From the NCBI GenBank assembly GCA_038045965.1, contig JBBSXD010000035.1:1-12464 (forward strand): a stretch of DNA of 12,464 bases, given 5' to 3'. Origin of the DNA: ARS1285 sp038045965. GTDB lineage: Archaea > Nanobdellota > Nanobdellia > Pacearchaeales > GW2011-AR1. Below, piece by piece: positions 5,344-12,462 of the stretch. Position 1 is the first letter of the stretch. The number at the start of each line of letters is the position of its first letter. The notes under the pieces were generated by a model. The model did no database searches. It was given only the letters and a program-made list of their open reading frames with translations, and was not told where the DNA came from. The translations under genes and the position numbers were made by a program.

Positions 5344-5376
5344 TACCAAAGAAAATAATCAAAAACTTATCTTTGG
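5344..5376. repeat. 7-base inverted repeat upstream of psmA
   Basis: CCAAAGA at 5346-5352 is matched by TCTTTGG at 5370-5376, with ATAA/TTAT adding weak pairing inside. It lies between the rnp2 stop and the proposed psmA TATA box, so it could be an operator for the psmA operon or a weak stem-loop at the end of the rnp2 transcript. Confidence 0.35.
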
Positions 5377-5425
5377 AAACGGATTAAAACACACTCTAGA
5401 CAAAAAATTAAACAATTTTAACTTT

Positions 5426-5713
5426 TTAAATCTTTCTGGATTTCAAATTTTTAATACTTCCACTAACTATTGCTATATTAATATCTTTTTCACTTAACAA
5501 AAAACTAGTTCTAATTTTATCTAAAGATTTTCTATTAACAGTAACTATTAGACTATCTTTATTTTTTTTAATAAAATTTACTCCGGCATTAGCATATCCT
5601 AATATTCCTAAAAACTCTAAAATAGTTTTTTCTATATTATCTTTATTTGCATCTTTTCCTTTAACTAAAAGATATCTTATTTTATCTCTATGAGATGGCT
5701 TAAGCGATTTCAT
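5426..5713 (-). CDS. rnp2: Ribonuclease P protein component 2 (Pop5-like)
   Basis: Pop5-family protein subunit of archaeal RNase P, which pairs with Rnp3/Rpp30 on the catalytic RNA and supports 5' maturation of tRNAs. Evidence is the start MKSLKPSHRDKIRYL, which matches the family's 'LKPS-R-(K/R)-RY(L/I)' opening, a helix with EKTILEFLGILGYANAGVNF and the strands KDSLIVTV and INIAIVSGSIK, giving the compact alpha/beta fold. At 95 residues it is shorter than most (about 100-130). Its position directly before psmA agrees with the known archaeal rnp-psmA-SBDS-exosome neighbourhood. Its ATG overlaps the protease stop (ATGA), so it is translated with the gene upstream. Confidence 0.85.
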   Translation of the reverse strand: MKSLKPSHRDKIRYLLVKGKDANKDNIEKTILEFLGILGYANAGVNFIKKNKDSLIVTVNRKSLDKIRTSFLLSEKDINIAIVSGSIKNLKSRKI

Positions 5714-8244
5714 TCTTTCTCCAATAATTCTATTTCTTTAGATATTTTTTGTTCATATTTTAAATCAAGGTAGAATAAAAATATTAATATTATCAATATT
5801 AATACGACAACAATATATATTCTATTTTTATATTTATCTAAACTGTTTAAATTAAAATCTAATTTATCTACACTAAGTCCAGTTATATCACTTTTTTCAT
5901 TATTGTTGCTAATATCTTCTAAATTTTCTTCTATAATTTCATTTATATTTTCTTGATTTGAATTATCAGAATTACTTACTGTAGATCCACTAATAGCACT
6001 GCCAGTACTGCTTCCGCCTCCTCCTCCACCCCCACTTCCCCCCGTACTTCCAGAACTTCCACTTTCTCCTCCACTACCTGCACTACTACCTCCAGTAATA
6101 ATACTTACAATAAAATTTCTTGTTTCTGATTCAGCATTATTTTTTGCATAATCTTCACAAATTATTTTCCAATTATAATCTCCTGGCTCAAATTCTTTTT
6201 TAAAACTTCCATCTAATATATTATTTAGTTCAGATTCTAATTTATCATTAACATTTAACAAGCAATTACTATATTCACTTACATTAAAAATAAATTCCAC
6301 TTCTTTATTTTCATAAATTTTATCATTTTCTGGACTTAATAATGTAACAACAGGATTTTTAGAATCATAATTTATTGTAAAATTATTAGAAGAAAATTTA
6401 GTTTCAGTATAACCATTACAATTCCAATAATAAATTCCGTCATCAGAAAAGTCATAGCTAAAATTACTAGAATTGTAAAAACCAGTCAAATCCTTTGTTT
6501 CTTGATAAATTATATTACTAGAATTAGTTATAATAAAACTTAGATTATTTATTTCTTTACTTCCAGTTTTTATGCTGCAGCTAAAATAATTAGTGCTTAG
6601 ATTTGTATAAGAATTGTTTTCAGGAAAATTTAGTGTTACTTCATCTTTAATAACTATTGTTGAAAAAGAGAAATTTTCTGAAGCATAAGCTTTATTATTA
6701 TTTGCATCATAAACTAAACAATTCCATTCATAAGAATTGTTTTCTAAATTTACGGAGAAACTAGTTGAATTATAATTTCCAGAAATATTTCTTGATTCAT
6801 TATAAAACAAACTACTGGAATTCCATATTTTAAGACTAATATTTTGTAATTGTAAATCATCACTCGCATTGCATATAAAATTCTGATTTAAACTCGAATT
6901 CAAACTTTGATTTTCAGGGCTAACAAGATTTACTATCGGATTAATATTATCAAAAGATAAAATAGCATAATAAACATCTGTTTTATTAATTAAATTTCCA
7001 GAAAAATTTATGGTTTTCCCAGTATCTTTTAAAGCTTTCAATATTTCAGTTTGATTTTCTTCATATAAACTTTTTATTAATCCAATCATCCCAGAAACCA
7101 TCGGAGCAGACATAGAAGTTCCGCTTAAAGAAATATAACTATCATCAAATCCTGTACTTAAGATTCCTGTTCCAGGTGCAGTTAAATCTATCCAATCTCC
7201 ATAATTAGAATAACTAGCAGGACTATCATCTGAATTTAAAGCACCTACACAAATCACTTCATCATATCCACATGGATATTGTTTATCATTTGCTCCAGAA
7301 TTTCCGGCACTTGCAACTAAAATGACTCCTTTATTATAAGCATATTTTATTGCATCCTTGACACTGCTTGAATCACCGCCTCCAAAACTCATTGATAAAA
7401 TACTTATATTATTATCTGCAGCATAGTAAATTGCAGATATAACATCATCTACTTCTAAACTTCCTATTTTATTTCCTGATTGAGAAGTTATACTAAAACC
7501 AGCTCTAATAGGAATTATACTACAATTCCAACAACTACCAACAACACCTAAATTATTATTGCCAACAGCTCCAGAAATTCCTGCAACATGAGTACCATGC
7601 CCCTCAAAGTCCATAGGATCATTATCACTAACATTATAATCTTCTCCATCAATTAAAGCATATCCCTCATTAATATAATTAGTAACATTTATATCGACAA
7701 AATCATATCCTCTACAATCCCCTTTATATCCGTTATTATCTAAATCTAAATCTGGACTACATGAATCACTTCCATTTAATATATTATCATATAAATCCGG
7801 ATGATTCCAATCCACTCCAGTATCTAATATCCCAATTCTAATATTTTTATTTCCAATAGTTAAATCCCAAGCATTTTCAGCATTTACACTTTTTGTCCAA
7901 TAAAGTGAATTATAAATAGAGTCATTGGGGATGAAAAAATTTTCCATAATAAAATTTGGTTCAGCATATTCTACTTCTTTAAAACTTTCATACTTTTTAG
8001 CCATCTCAAAAACATCAATATTCTCATTAAATTTTAAATTATATAACTCAATTCCGTCAACTATTTTATCTTCTTCTAAAGATATAATATCATAATTAGT
8101 TAATTTATTATTTACAATTAATTTTTTTAGTCCAACAACATTATCTTTATATTTTACAATTAATTCCCCAGGAGCATAATTCTGGCTAACTACCAAATTT
8201 ATTGATAAAAATATTATTAATAAAAAACACACTTCTTTTCTCAT
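5710..8244 (-). CDS. Secreted, membrane-anchored subtilisin-like protease (S8)
   Basis: Surface serine endopeptidase. Order of parts: signal peptide (residues 1-20), propeptide-like region (about 23-100, beginning APGELIVKYKDN), S8 catalytic domain (about 115-410), three Ig-like beta repeats (about 430-720), a glycine/serine-rich stretch, and a single membrane segment near 806-828 followed by a charged cytoplasmic tail. The catalytic triad is intact: Asp141 in GILDTGVDWNHPDL, His216 in GHGTHVAG and Ser377 in SGTSMSAP, with the oxyanion Asn315 in SAGNSG. Paired cysteines (for example Cys238/Cys241 and Cys325/Cys332) suggest disulphides, and the Ig-like part is full of N-x-S/T sequons, suggesting heavy N-glycosylation. 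The protein is therefore expected outside the cell, tethered at its C-terminus. It overlaps rnp2 by ATGA and has its own promoter region upstream. Substrate is unknown. Confidence 0.93.
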   Translation of the reverse strand: MRKEVCFLLIIFLSINLVVSQNYAPGELIVKYKDNVVGLKKLIVNNKLTNYDIISLEEDKIVDGIELYNLKFNENIDVFEMAKKYESFKEVEYAEPNFIMENFFIPNDSIYNSLYWTKSVNAENAWDLTIGNKNIRIGILDTGVDWNHPDLYDNILNGSDSCSPDLDLDNNGYKGDCRGYDFVDINVTNYINEGYALIDGEDYNVSDNDPMDFEGHGTHVAGISGAVGNNNLGVVGSCWNCSIIPIRAGFSITSQSGNKIGSLEVDDVISAIYYAADNNISILSMSFGGGDSSSVKDAIKYAYNKGVILVASAGNSGANDKQYPCGYDEVICVGALNSDDSPASYSNYGDWIDLTAPGTGILSTGFDDSYISLSGTSMSAPMVSGMIGLIKSLYEENQTEILKALKDTGKTINFSGNLINKTDVYYAILSFDNINPIVNLVSPENQSLNSSLNQNFICNASDDLQLQNISLKIWNSSSLFYNESRNISGNYNSTSFSVNLENNSYEWNCLVYDANNNKAYASENFSFSTIVIKDEVTLNFPENNSYTNLSTNYFSCSIKTGSKEINNLSFIITNSSNIIYQETKDLTGFYNSSNFSYDFSDDGIYYWNCNGYTETKFSSNNFTINYDSKNPVVTLLSPENDKIYENKEVEFIFNVSEYSNCLLNVNDKLESELNNILDGSFKKEFEPGDYNWKIICEDYAKNNAESETRNFIVSIITGGSSAGSGGESGSSGSTGGSGGGGGGGSSTGSAISGSTVSNSDNSNQENINEIIEENLEDISNNNEKSDITGLSVDKLDFNLNSLDKYKNRIYIVVVLILIILIFLFYLDLKYEQKISKEIELLEKE

Positions 8245-8275
8245 TTATATTATAAATAAATGGTATATAAAAAGT

Positions 8276-8285
8276 TATTTAAATA
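8276..8285 (-). promoter_or_regulatory. Probable promoter of the protease gene
   Basis: The minus strand reads ATATTTAAATAAC here, with TTTAAATA centred about 36 bases before the ATG at 8244, and a second TATA-like TTTATATA nearer the gene (about 8262-8271). Either could serve as the TATA box for a short-leader transcript of the protease-rnp2 pair. Confidence 0.35.
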
Positions 8286-8298
8286 TCAGAAAAAATCC

Positions 8299-8354
8299 AA
8301 GAAAAATCGCTTATCAAACCTCTGCATTTACAGGCTGAGGTAGCGATTTTTCTT
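8299..8354. terminator. 56-base stem-loop between hypothetical gene and protease
   Basis: AAGAAAAATCGCT (8299-8311) pairs perfectly with AGCGATTTTTCTT (8342-8354), 13 base pairs; inside it ACCTC (8318-8322) pairs with GAGGT (8337-8341) after a six-base one-sided bulge. On the minus strand the stem is followed by GGATTTTTTC, so it looks like a terminator for the gene at 8391-8840. It is much longer and better paired than usual archaeal terminators, so a small RNA or a miniature mobile element is an alternative. Confidence 0.5.
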
Positions 8355-8390
8355 TCAAATGGGAATTTTTTTTGATTTTTAGATTTAGAT

Positions 8391-8840
8391 TTAACAAGTT
8401 TCATTCAGAGTAATTTCTTCCAAATTTCTTCTTTTTATAATGGGAAACATAAGAACAATATCTTCATAAGATTTTTTCTCTAATTCTATTAATCCCATAT
8501 ATTTAACATCTCTAAATCTTTTTTTAGAATCAAATTCAAATTTTCTTTCTGGATCTTTATGAGCATTAACAATAAAATTTATATGAGATTTTTTATAGTC
8601 TGAAATTTCTGGACTATCTCTACTATCAACAATAACTTTATAAGATTTATCAGAAGGCAGATTTTGTATAAAATATTTCACTTTTCTAGATATATCTTCT
8701 GCATTAAAATGATAAGGAGAAAATATAAGTACATTTTCTACACCATAATTATAATTTACATTAAAAGGATCAGATCTATCAATAGTTAATTTTCCATCTT
8801 CTGTAGGTTTTAAAACATAAACATCTATATTGTTTAACAT
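8391..8840 (-). CDS. Hypothetical protein, 149 residues
   Basis: Not recognised. The protein is soluble, with no signal peptide or membrane segment. It reads as alternating strands and helices: an opening DVYVLKPTEDGKLTI, a strand VENVLIFSPYHF, a helix AEDISRKVKYFIQNL, a strand YKVIVDSRDSP, a strand INFIVNAHKDP and a final YEDIVLMFPIIKRR. This suggests a small Rossmann-like or other alpha/beta domain, but no catalytic motif stands out. The base composition and codon use match the neighbours. It stands alone: a divergent promoter region separates it from the regulator gene on the plus strand and a stem-loop separates it from the protease gene. Divergent placement next to the Lrp-like regulator makes it a candidate target of that regulator. 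Confidence 0.75.
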   Translation of the reverse strand: MLNNIDVYVLKPTEDGKLTIDRSDPFNVNYNYGVENVLIFSPYHFNAEDISRKVKYFIQNLPSDKSYKVIVDSRDSPEISDYKKSHINFIVNAHKDPERKFEFDSKKRFRDVKYMGLIELEKKSYEDIVLMFPIIKRRNLEEITLNETC

Positions 8841-8900
8841 AAATATACTAATGCAGAAAACTAATTAAAATAATTGGTAATAATTTTTGTAGAAATGGAA

Positions 8901-8910
8901 AAATTTAAAT
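8901..8910 (+). promoter_or_regulatory. TATA box of the Lrp-like regulator gene
   Basis: AAATTTAAAT centred 29 bases before the ATG at 8935, preceded by purine-rich GAAATGGAA resembling a TFB-recognition element. Spacing fits a leaderless transcript. Confidence 0.5.
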
Positions 8911-8934
8911 CTAAAGAAGCATTTATAACAAAAT

Positions 8935-9870
8935 ATGAAGACTAAAATTAAAAATATAATATTTGAATATTCGAGAAATTCTAGAATAACTACAAAAGAA
9001 TTGGGAAAAATAATAGGAACTAGCCAGCAATCTTCATCTTATCTTTTAAAAAGTCTAAAAAAGAAGAAATTTATAATAGGAAATACAACAATAGTAGATT
9101 CTGTAAAATTAGGATACATAAATGTAATAGTAGGTTTTAATTTTCTAAATCCAAATGTAAAAAAAGATATTTTGGATGAACTATTGGAAATTTCGGAGAT
9201 TATTTCAATAGAAGAAGGAAAAGAAGGTACAGATTTATTAGTAGAATATGCTACAAAAAATTTATCAGCTTTTAATAAAATTCATTCTGATATAATATAT
9301 AAATTTTTCACAAAATTAAAAGCCAAGTTCGTATTCCCCATTATTGTGAGTCACGAATATCATAGAAATTATCTTTCAAAAAAATTCAATAATCTGGATA
9401 TTATATTATCTGGAGATAGACTATTGAGAGAATTATCCAAAAAGGAATATTCAGTTTTAATAGAATTAATAAAAAATCCAGATAAAAAATTAATTGACAT
9501 GGCAGAATCTTTAAAAACTCACGTAAAATCTATTGTAAGAATAAAAAAAGATTTAGAAAGAAAATATATAATCAAAGGATATTCAACTATTTTAGATCAT
9601 AATAAATTGGGGATTAATAGACAGATTATATTTCTTAAATTCTCAAGCGAAGGTATAAGAGAGCTAGATAAATTTACAGCATATGCTAAAAATAATAAAA
9701 ACATTCTAAAATTTATAAAAATTATTGGAGAATATCAGGCTGCAATTTATGTTGAATATATTAAAGATATAGAAGTAATAAATGATATAAGATCTAATTT
9801 TCAAATAGATAATTATTTCACAATGAAAAGTGAGAAAATCCATAAAAAAAATTATTTACCTTTAGAATGA
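8935..9870 (+). CDS. Tandem Lrp/AsnC-like transcriptional regulator
   Basis: DNA-binding regulator built as two Lrp/AsnC-like halves in one chain. The first half has a winged helix-turn-helix (about residues 5-55; TTKELGKIIGTSQQSSSYLL is the recognition part) followed by an alpha/beta segment (about 58-140, LGYINVIVGFNF to FVFPIIVS). The second half has another helix-turn-helix (about 166-215; DMAESLKTHVKSIVRIKKDL, then the wing IIKGYSTIL) and an AsnC-type ligand/oligomerisation domain (about 225-300, LGINRQIIFLKF to GEYQAAIYVEY). In the second half the 'D-x-x-KLG-(I/Y)' link between wing and sensor domain is typical of the family. The first wHTH is preceded by no membrane segment. It is transcribed away from the hypothetical gene at 8391-8840 and sits just before RNase J. 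The regulated genes and ligand are unknown. Confidence 0.75.
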   Translation: MKTKIKNIIFEYSRNSRITTKELGKIIGTSQQSSSYLLKSLKKKKFIIGNTTIVDSVKLGYINVIVGFNFLNPNVKKDILDELLEISEIISIEEGKEGTDLLVEYATKNLSAFNKIHSDIIYKFFTKLKAKFVFPIIVSHEYHRNYLSKKFNNLDIILSGDRLLRELSKKEYSVLIELIKNPDKKLIDMAESLKTHVKSIVRIKKDLERKYIIKGYSTILDHNKLGINRQIIFLKFSSEGIRELDKFTAYAKNNKNILKFIKIIGEYQAAIYVEYIKDIEVINDIRSNFQIDNYFTMKSEKIHKKNYLPLE

Positions 9871-9874
9871 CAAA

Positions 9875-9884
9875 TATATTTAAA
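9875..9884 (+). promoter_or_regulatory. TATA box of the RNase J gene
   Basis: TATATTTAAA lies just after the regulator stop, centred about 37 bases before the ATG at 9917. It predicts a leader of roughly ten bases, which contains the Shine-Dalgarno-like AAGGTG at 9907-9912. Confidence 0.4.
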
Positions 9885-9916
9885 CTAACTAAATCTTTTA
9901 TTAAAAAAGGTGTTGT

Positions 9917-11251
9917 ATGATAAGAGTTATACCAATAGGCGGATTTAATGAAGTTGGAAAAAATATGACTCTGATAGATTTGGGTGAAGATGCTATTATA
10001 TTGGATGGAGGATTTTATCTTCCAGCAATTGCGGCATTGGAAGATTCTGAAAGAGTTTATTCAGAAAAAAAATTTAGAGCAATAGGAGCAATACCAGACG
10101 ATCTTATTTTAGACAGATTAGGACTTAGAGAAAAAGTCAGAGCAATTATTCCAAGTCATGCTCACCTCGATCATATAGGAGCAATTCCTTATATAGCTAA
10201 TAGATATAATGCAGATATAATCTCTACACCTTTTACTATAGAAGTTATTAAAACTTTATTAAATGATGAAAAGATAAATCTAAAAAACAGACTAATTTCG
10301 ATACAACCCAATAATCATTATTATGTAAATGGAAAAAATAAAAAATATAAAGTAGATTTTATTAATATAACTCATTCAACTATACAATCTTCTTTAGTAG
10401 CTATTCATACTCCGGATGGAATTATATTATACTCAAATGATTTTAAACTAGATAATAATCCTATTTTAGGACAGAAACCAAATTATGAAAAAATAAAAGA
10501 AATATCCAAAGAAGGAGTTAAATTATTAATTTGTGATTCTTTATATGCCTGTGATGAAAGAAAAACTGCAAGTGAAAAAGTAGCTAGAACTATGTTAGAA
10601 GATGTTTTGATTTCTACAGATAACAGAAACAATGGTTTAATTGTAACTACATTTTCTTCTCATATAGCAAGATTAAAATCAATTACAGAATTTGGGAGAA
10701 AGTTAAATAGAAAAGTAATTTTTATGGGAAGAAGTTTAGCAAAATATACTCATGCTGCAGTAAAAGTTAATAGTTGTCCTTTTATAAAAGATATAGAGAT
10801 AGTTACATTTAGAAAACAATTGGAAAGAAAATTAAAACAAATATCTAGAAATAGAACAGAATATATGATAGTTTGTACTGGACATCAAGGTGAACCAGGA
10901 AGTATTTTAGATAGAATAGCAAAAAATAAATTAGATTATCATTTAGATAAAAATGATCATATAATATTTTCTTCTTCAGTAATTCCTACTGCTATTACGA
11001 TAGAAAACAGAAATTTACTAGACTCTAGACTTAAAAAAAGAGGGGTTAGAATTTTTAATAATGTTCATGTTTCTGGTCATGCTGGAAGAGAAGATATAAG
11101 AGATTTTATAAATTTAGTGAATCCAGAACATATAATTCCAGCTCATGGTCCTCATGAAAAAACAGAGCCATTAATAGAACTGGGAAAAGAATTAGGCTAC
11201 AAGCCAAAATTCTTGCATTTAACTAGCAATCACGAACAGATAATAATCTAG
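9917..11251 (+). CDS. rnj: Ribonuclease J (beta-CASP metallo-beta-lactamase)
   Basis: Archaeal RNase J, a 5'-3' exoribonuclease, sometimes also endonucleolytic, acting on 5'-monophosphate RNA. The metallo-beta-lactamase motifs are all visible: the early GGFNEVGKN, motif II SHAHLDH (His81, His83, Asp85, His86), His153 in NITHST, Asp175 in SNDFK and His410 in PAHGPHEK. The inserted beta-CASP domain shows TTFSSHIARL (about 244-253), GRSLAKYTHAA and CTGHQGEPGSILDRIA (320-335); HVSGHAGRED (384-393) follows. The QGEP motif and overall length of 444 residues fit RNase J without the long C-terminal domain of many bacterial forms, and the absence of KH domains excludes the archaeal CPSF-like paralogues. 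It has its own promoter and Shine-Dalgarno sequence. With the exosome operon nearby, both directions of RNA decay are covered in this window. Confidence 0.93.
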   Translation: MIRVIPIGGFNEVGKNMTLIDLGEDAIILDGGFYLPAIAALEDSERVYSEKKFRAIGAIPDDLILDRLGLREKVRAIIPSHAHLDHIGAIPYIANRYNADIISTPFTIEVIKTLLNDEKINLKNRLISIQPNNHYYVNGKNKKYKVDFINITHSTIQSSLVAIHTPDGIILYSNDFKLDNNPILGQKPNYEKIKEISKEGVKLLICDSLYACDERKTASEKVARTMLEDVLISTDNRNNGLIVTTFSSHIARLKSITEFGRKLNRKVIFMGRSLAKYTHAAVKVNSCPFIKDIEIVTFRKQLERKLKQISRNRTEYMIVCTGHQGEPGSILDRIAKNKLDYHLDKNDHIIFSSSVIPTAITIENRNLLDSRLKKRGVRIFNNVHVSGHAGREDIRDFINLVNPEHIIPAHGPHEKTEPLIELGKELGYKPKFLHLTSNHEQIII

Positions 11252-11317
11252 TTAGATAATTATTTAAACAATATAAACTTTTTAAAATAAATAAAGAGAT
11301 GATAAATTTTCTTAGAT

Positions 11318-11752
11318 ATGGTAAATGAAGATATAGTAACTAGTTTAAATAATGCAGTTGTTAGAGGGGAATCTTTACAAACTGCTGTTCAAATTTTAAT
11401 AAATTCTGGCTATAATTCTTCTCAAGTTTATGAAGCTTCTAAATTTGTTCAAGGTGGAGTAATTACTAACTTGGAATCAAAACCAGAGGAGCTTTTAATA
11501 AAAAATACAAATCAAGTAGATAAATCTAATAATCTTCAAAAAACAAATGATTCTCAAAAAATAAACAATTTCCAAAAACTAGATACAAATAAAAATAATC
11601 AAAATACAGCATTAAATCAAGAACAAACACAAACAGAAAATAAATCATATAAAAAAGAAATTATCTTAGTTATTATTTTGTTATTTTTAATTGGATTATT
11701 AGCATTAACTATATTTTTCAGAGATGATATCTTATTATATTTATCTGGATAA
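11318..11752 (+). CDS. Small tail-anchored membrane protein
   Basis: Function unknown. The N-terminal ~48 residues form a helical module (DIVTSLNNAVVRGESLQTAV, then ILINSGYNSSQVYEASKFV) of a kind I have seen at the N-termini of many uncharacterised DPANN proteins, with a 'G-(Y/H)-x-x-x-Q-(V/I)' turn that recalls UBA-like helical bundles. A linker of about 65 residues rich in Asn, Gln, Lys and Thr follows, then one membrane segment near the C-terminus (about 115-136, EIILVIILLFLIGLLALTIF) and a short tail. This predicts a cytoplasmic domain held at the membrane. The next gene starts one base after its stop, so it is co-translated with the methyltransferase. The ATG at 11318 is chosen because it begins the helical module; TATA-like TTTTTAAAATAA lies around 11279-11290. 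Confidence 0.7.
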   Translation: MVNEDIVTSLNNAVVRGESLQTAVQILINSGYNSSQVYEASKFVQGGVITNLESKPEELLIKNTNQVDKSNNLQKTNDSQKINNFQKLDTNKNNQNTALNQEQTQTENKSYKKEIILVIILLFLIGLLALTIFFRDDILLYLSG

Positions 11753-11753
11753 A

Positions 11754-12299
11754 ATGATTTATGAACCATCTGACGATTCTTATCTTTTAAAAGAAACTTT
11801 AATAAAATTCTTAAAAAATAAAAGTAAGAAAATAAAAATTTTAGATATGGGTTCTGGTTCTGGAATTCAAGCTTACACTTGCAAAAATCTAGATTTTGAT
11901 AATATATTGGCTGTTGATGTTGATGATATTTCTATAAAATATTTATTAAAAAATAATATAAAAGTTATAAAATCAGATCTTTTTAAGAAAATAAAAAATG
12001 ATAAATTTGATTTAATTATATTTAATCCTCCTTATTTACCAGAAGATTCAAGAGAACCATTAGATTCTAAATTACAAACAACTGGAGGGAAAAAAGGATA
12101 TGAATTAATAAACAAATTTTTAGAACAAGCCGTAAATTTTTTAAAACCCAAATCTTCTATACTTTTATTATTTTCATCTTTATCTAAACCAAAAATAATT
12201 TTAAATAAAGCAAAATCCTTAAATTACAATTATAATCTTTTAGCAAAAAAGAAAATTCCTTTTGAAGAATTATATATTTATGAATTTAGAAGGAGATGA
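11754..12299 (+). CDS. HemK2/Mtq2-type methyltransferase
   Basis: Class I S-adenosylmethionine-dependent methyltransferase of the HemK2/Mtq2 group. Motif I LDMGSGSGIQ (residues 30-39) binds SAM, AVDVDD (53-58) is the acidic strand-2 end, and NPPYLPED (91-98) is the NPPY signature of amino-group methylation on glutamine or adenine. The start MIYEPSDDSYLL matches the '(V/I)YEP-(A/S)-(D/E)-DS-(F/Y)-LL' opening that identifies the family; the known role is methylation of the GGQ glutamine of the class I release factor, in partnership with Trm112-like proteins in eukaryotes and some archaea. I start at 11754, not at the earlier in-frame ATG at 11724, because that opening is the natural N-terminus and leaves a one-base gap after the upstream gene. 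At 181 residues it is close to family length. The stop is inside AGGAGATGA. Confidence 0.85.
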   Translation: MIYEPSDDSYLLKETLIKFLKNKSKKIKILDMGSGSGIQAYTCKNLDFDNILAVDVDDISIKYLLKNNIKVIKSDLFKKIKNDKFDLIIFNPPYLPEDSREPLDSKLQTTGGKKGYELINKFLEQAVNFLKPKSSILLLFSSLSKPKIILNKAKSLNYNYNLLAKKKIPFEELYIYEFRRR

Positions 12300-12305
12300 T
12301 AAAAG

Positions 12306-12319
12306 AAACGCCGCCACCC
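12306..12319. repeat. 14-base copy of the tRNA-Ser 3' end
   Basis: AAACGCCGCCACCC at 12306-12319 is repeated exactly at 12380-12393, where it is the discriminator base, acceptor arm and start of the T-stem of the tRNA plus the first downstream bases. The two copies are in the same orientation, 74 bases apart. Such a duplication is what integration at a tRNA 3' end or a tRNA remnant would leave, but the interval is too short to hold an element. Confidence 0.5.
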
Positions 12320-12346
12320 TCTCCGGTTGTCGGCATTTTTTATTTT
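12309..12346 (+). terminator. GC-rich hairpin plus T-run after the methyltransferase
   Basis: GCCGCCACC pairs imperfectly with GGTTGTCGGC (GCCG/CGGC outer pairs, one mismatch, one bulge) around a loop CTCTCC, and is followed by ATTTTTTATTTT. This is a strong contrast with the AT-rich surroundings and fits a terminator for the plus-strand genes. Its left arm overlaps the 14-base copy of the tRNA end at 12306-12319. Confidence 0.5.
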
Positions 12347-12351
12347 GCAAG

Positions 12352-12376
12352 GCACATTTCATTTCATTCAATGTGC
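12352..12376 (-). terminator. Hairpin downstream of tRNA-Ser
   Basis: GCACAT (12352-12357) pairs with ATGTGC (12371-12376); TTTTGCA at 12343-12349 can instead pair with TGCAAAA at 12374-12380. On the minus strand this follows the tRNA and a T-run, so it may terminate or help release the tRNA precursor. Confidence 0.4.
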
Positions 12377-12382
12377 AAAAAA

Positions 12383-12462
12383 CGCCGCCACCCGGAATCG
12401 AACCGGGGAGCCCAAAGGGCACTGGTCTCAAGCCAGTTGCAATACCACTATGCGATGGCGGC
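12383..12462 (-). tRNA. tRNA-Ser (anticodon UGA)
   Basis: On the minus strand an 80-base class II tRNA folds completely. The acceptor arm is GCCGCCA with TGGCGGC; the D-arm has a three-pair stem GCA/TGC and the GG pair in its loop. The anticodon arm is ACTGG-CTTGAGA-CCAGT with anticodon TGA, and the variable arm GCCC-TTT-GGGC identifies a class II (Ser or Leu) tRNA. The T-arm is CCCGG-TTCGATT-CCGGG and the discriminator is G, as in serine tRNAs. It decodes UCA and, by wobble, other UCN codons. CCA is not encoded. G37 next to the anticodon is less common than A for a UCN-reading tRNA. There is no intron. The 5' end is two bases from the window edge, so its promoter is outside. Confidence 0.93.

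Noticed and set aside
11724..11753. Earlier in-frame start of the methyltransferase
   Set aside because: The ten extra residues lie in the coding region of the upstream gene, and the family's conserved opening begins at the ATG at 11754.
12383..12462. tRNA-Leu(GAG) reading of the class II tRNA
   Set aside because: Shifting the anticodon by one base destroys the five-pair anticodon stem. With the stem fixed, the anticodon is TGA, and the discriminator G fits serine, not leucine, which has A.
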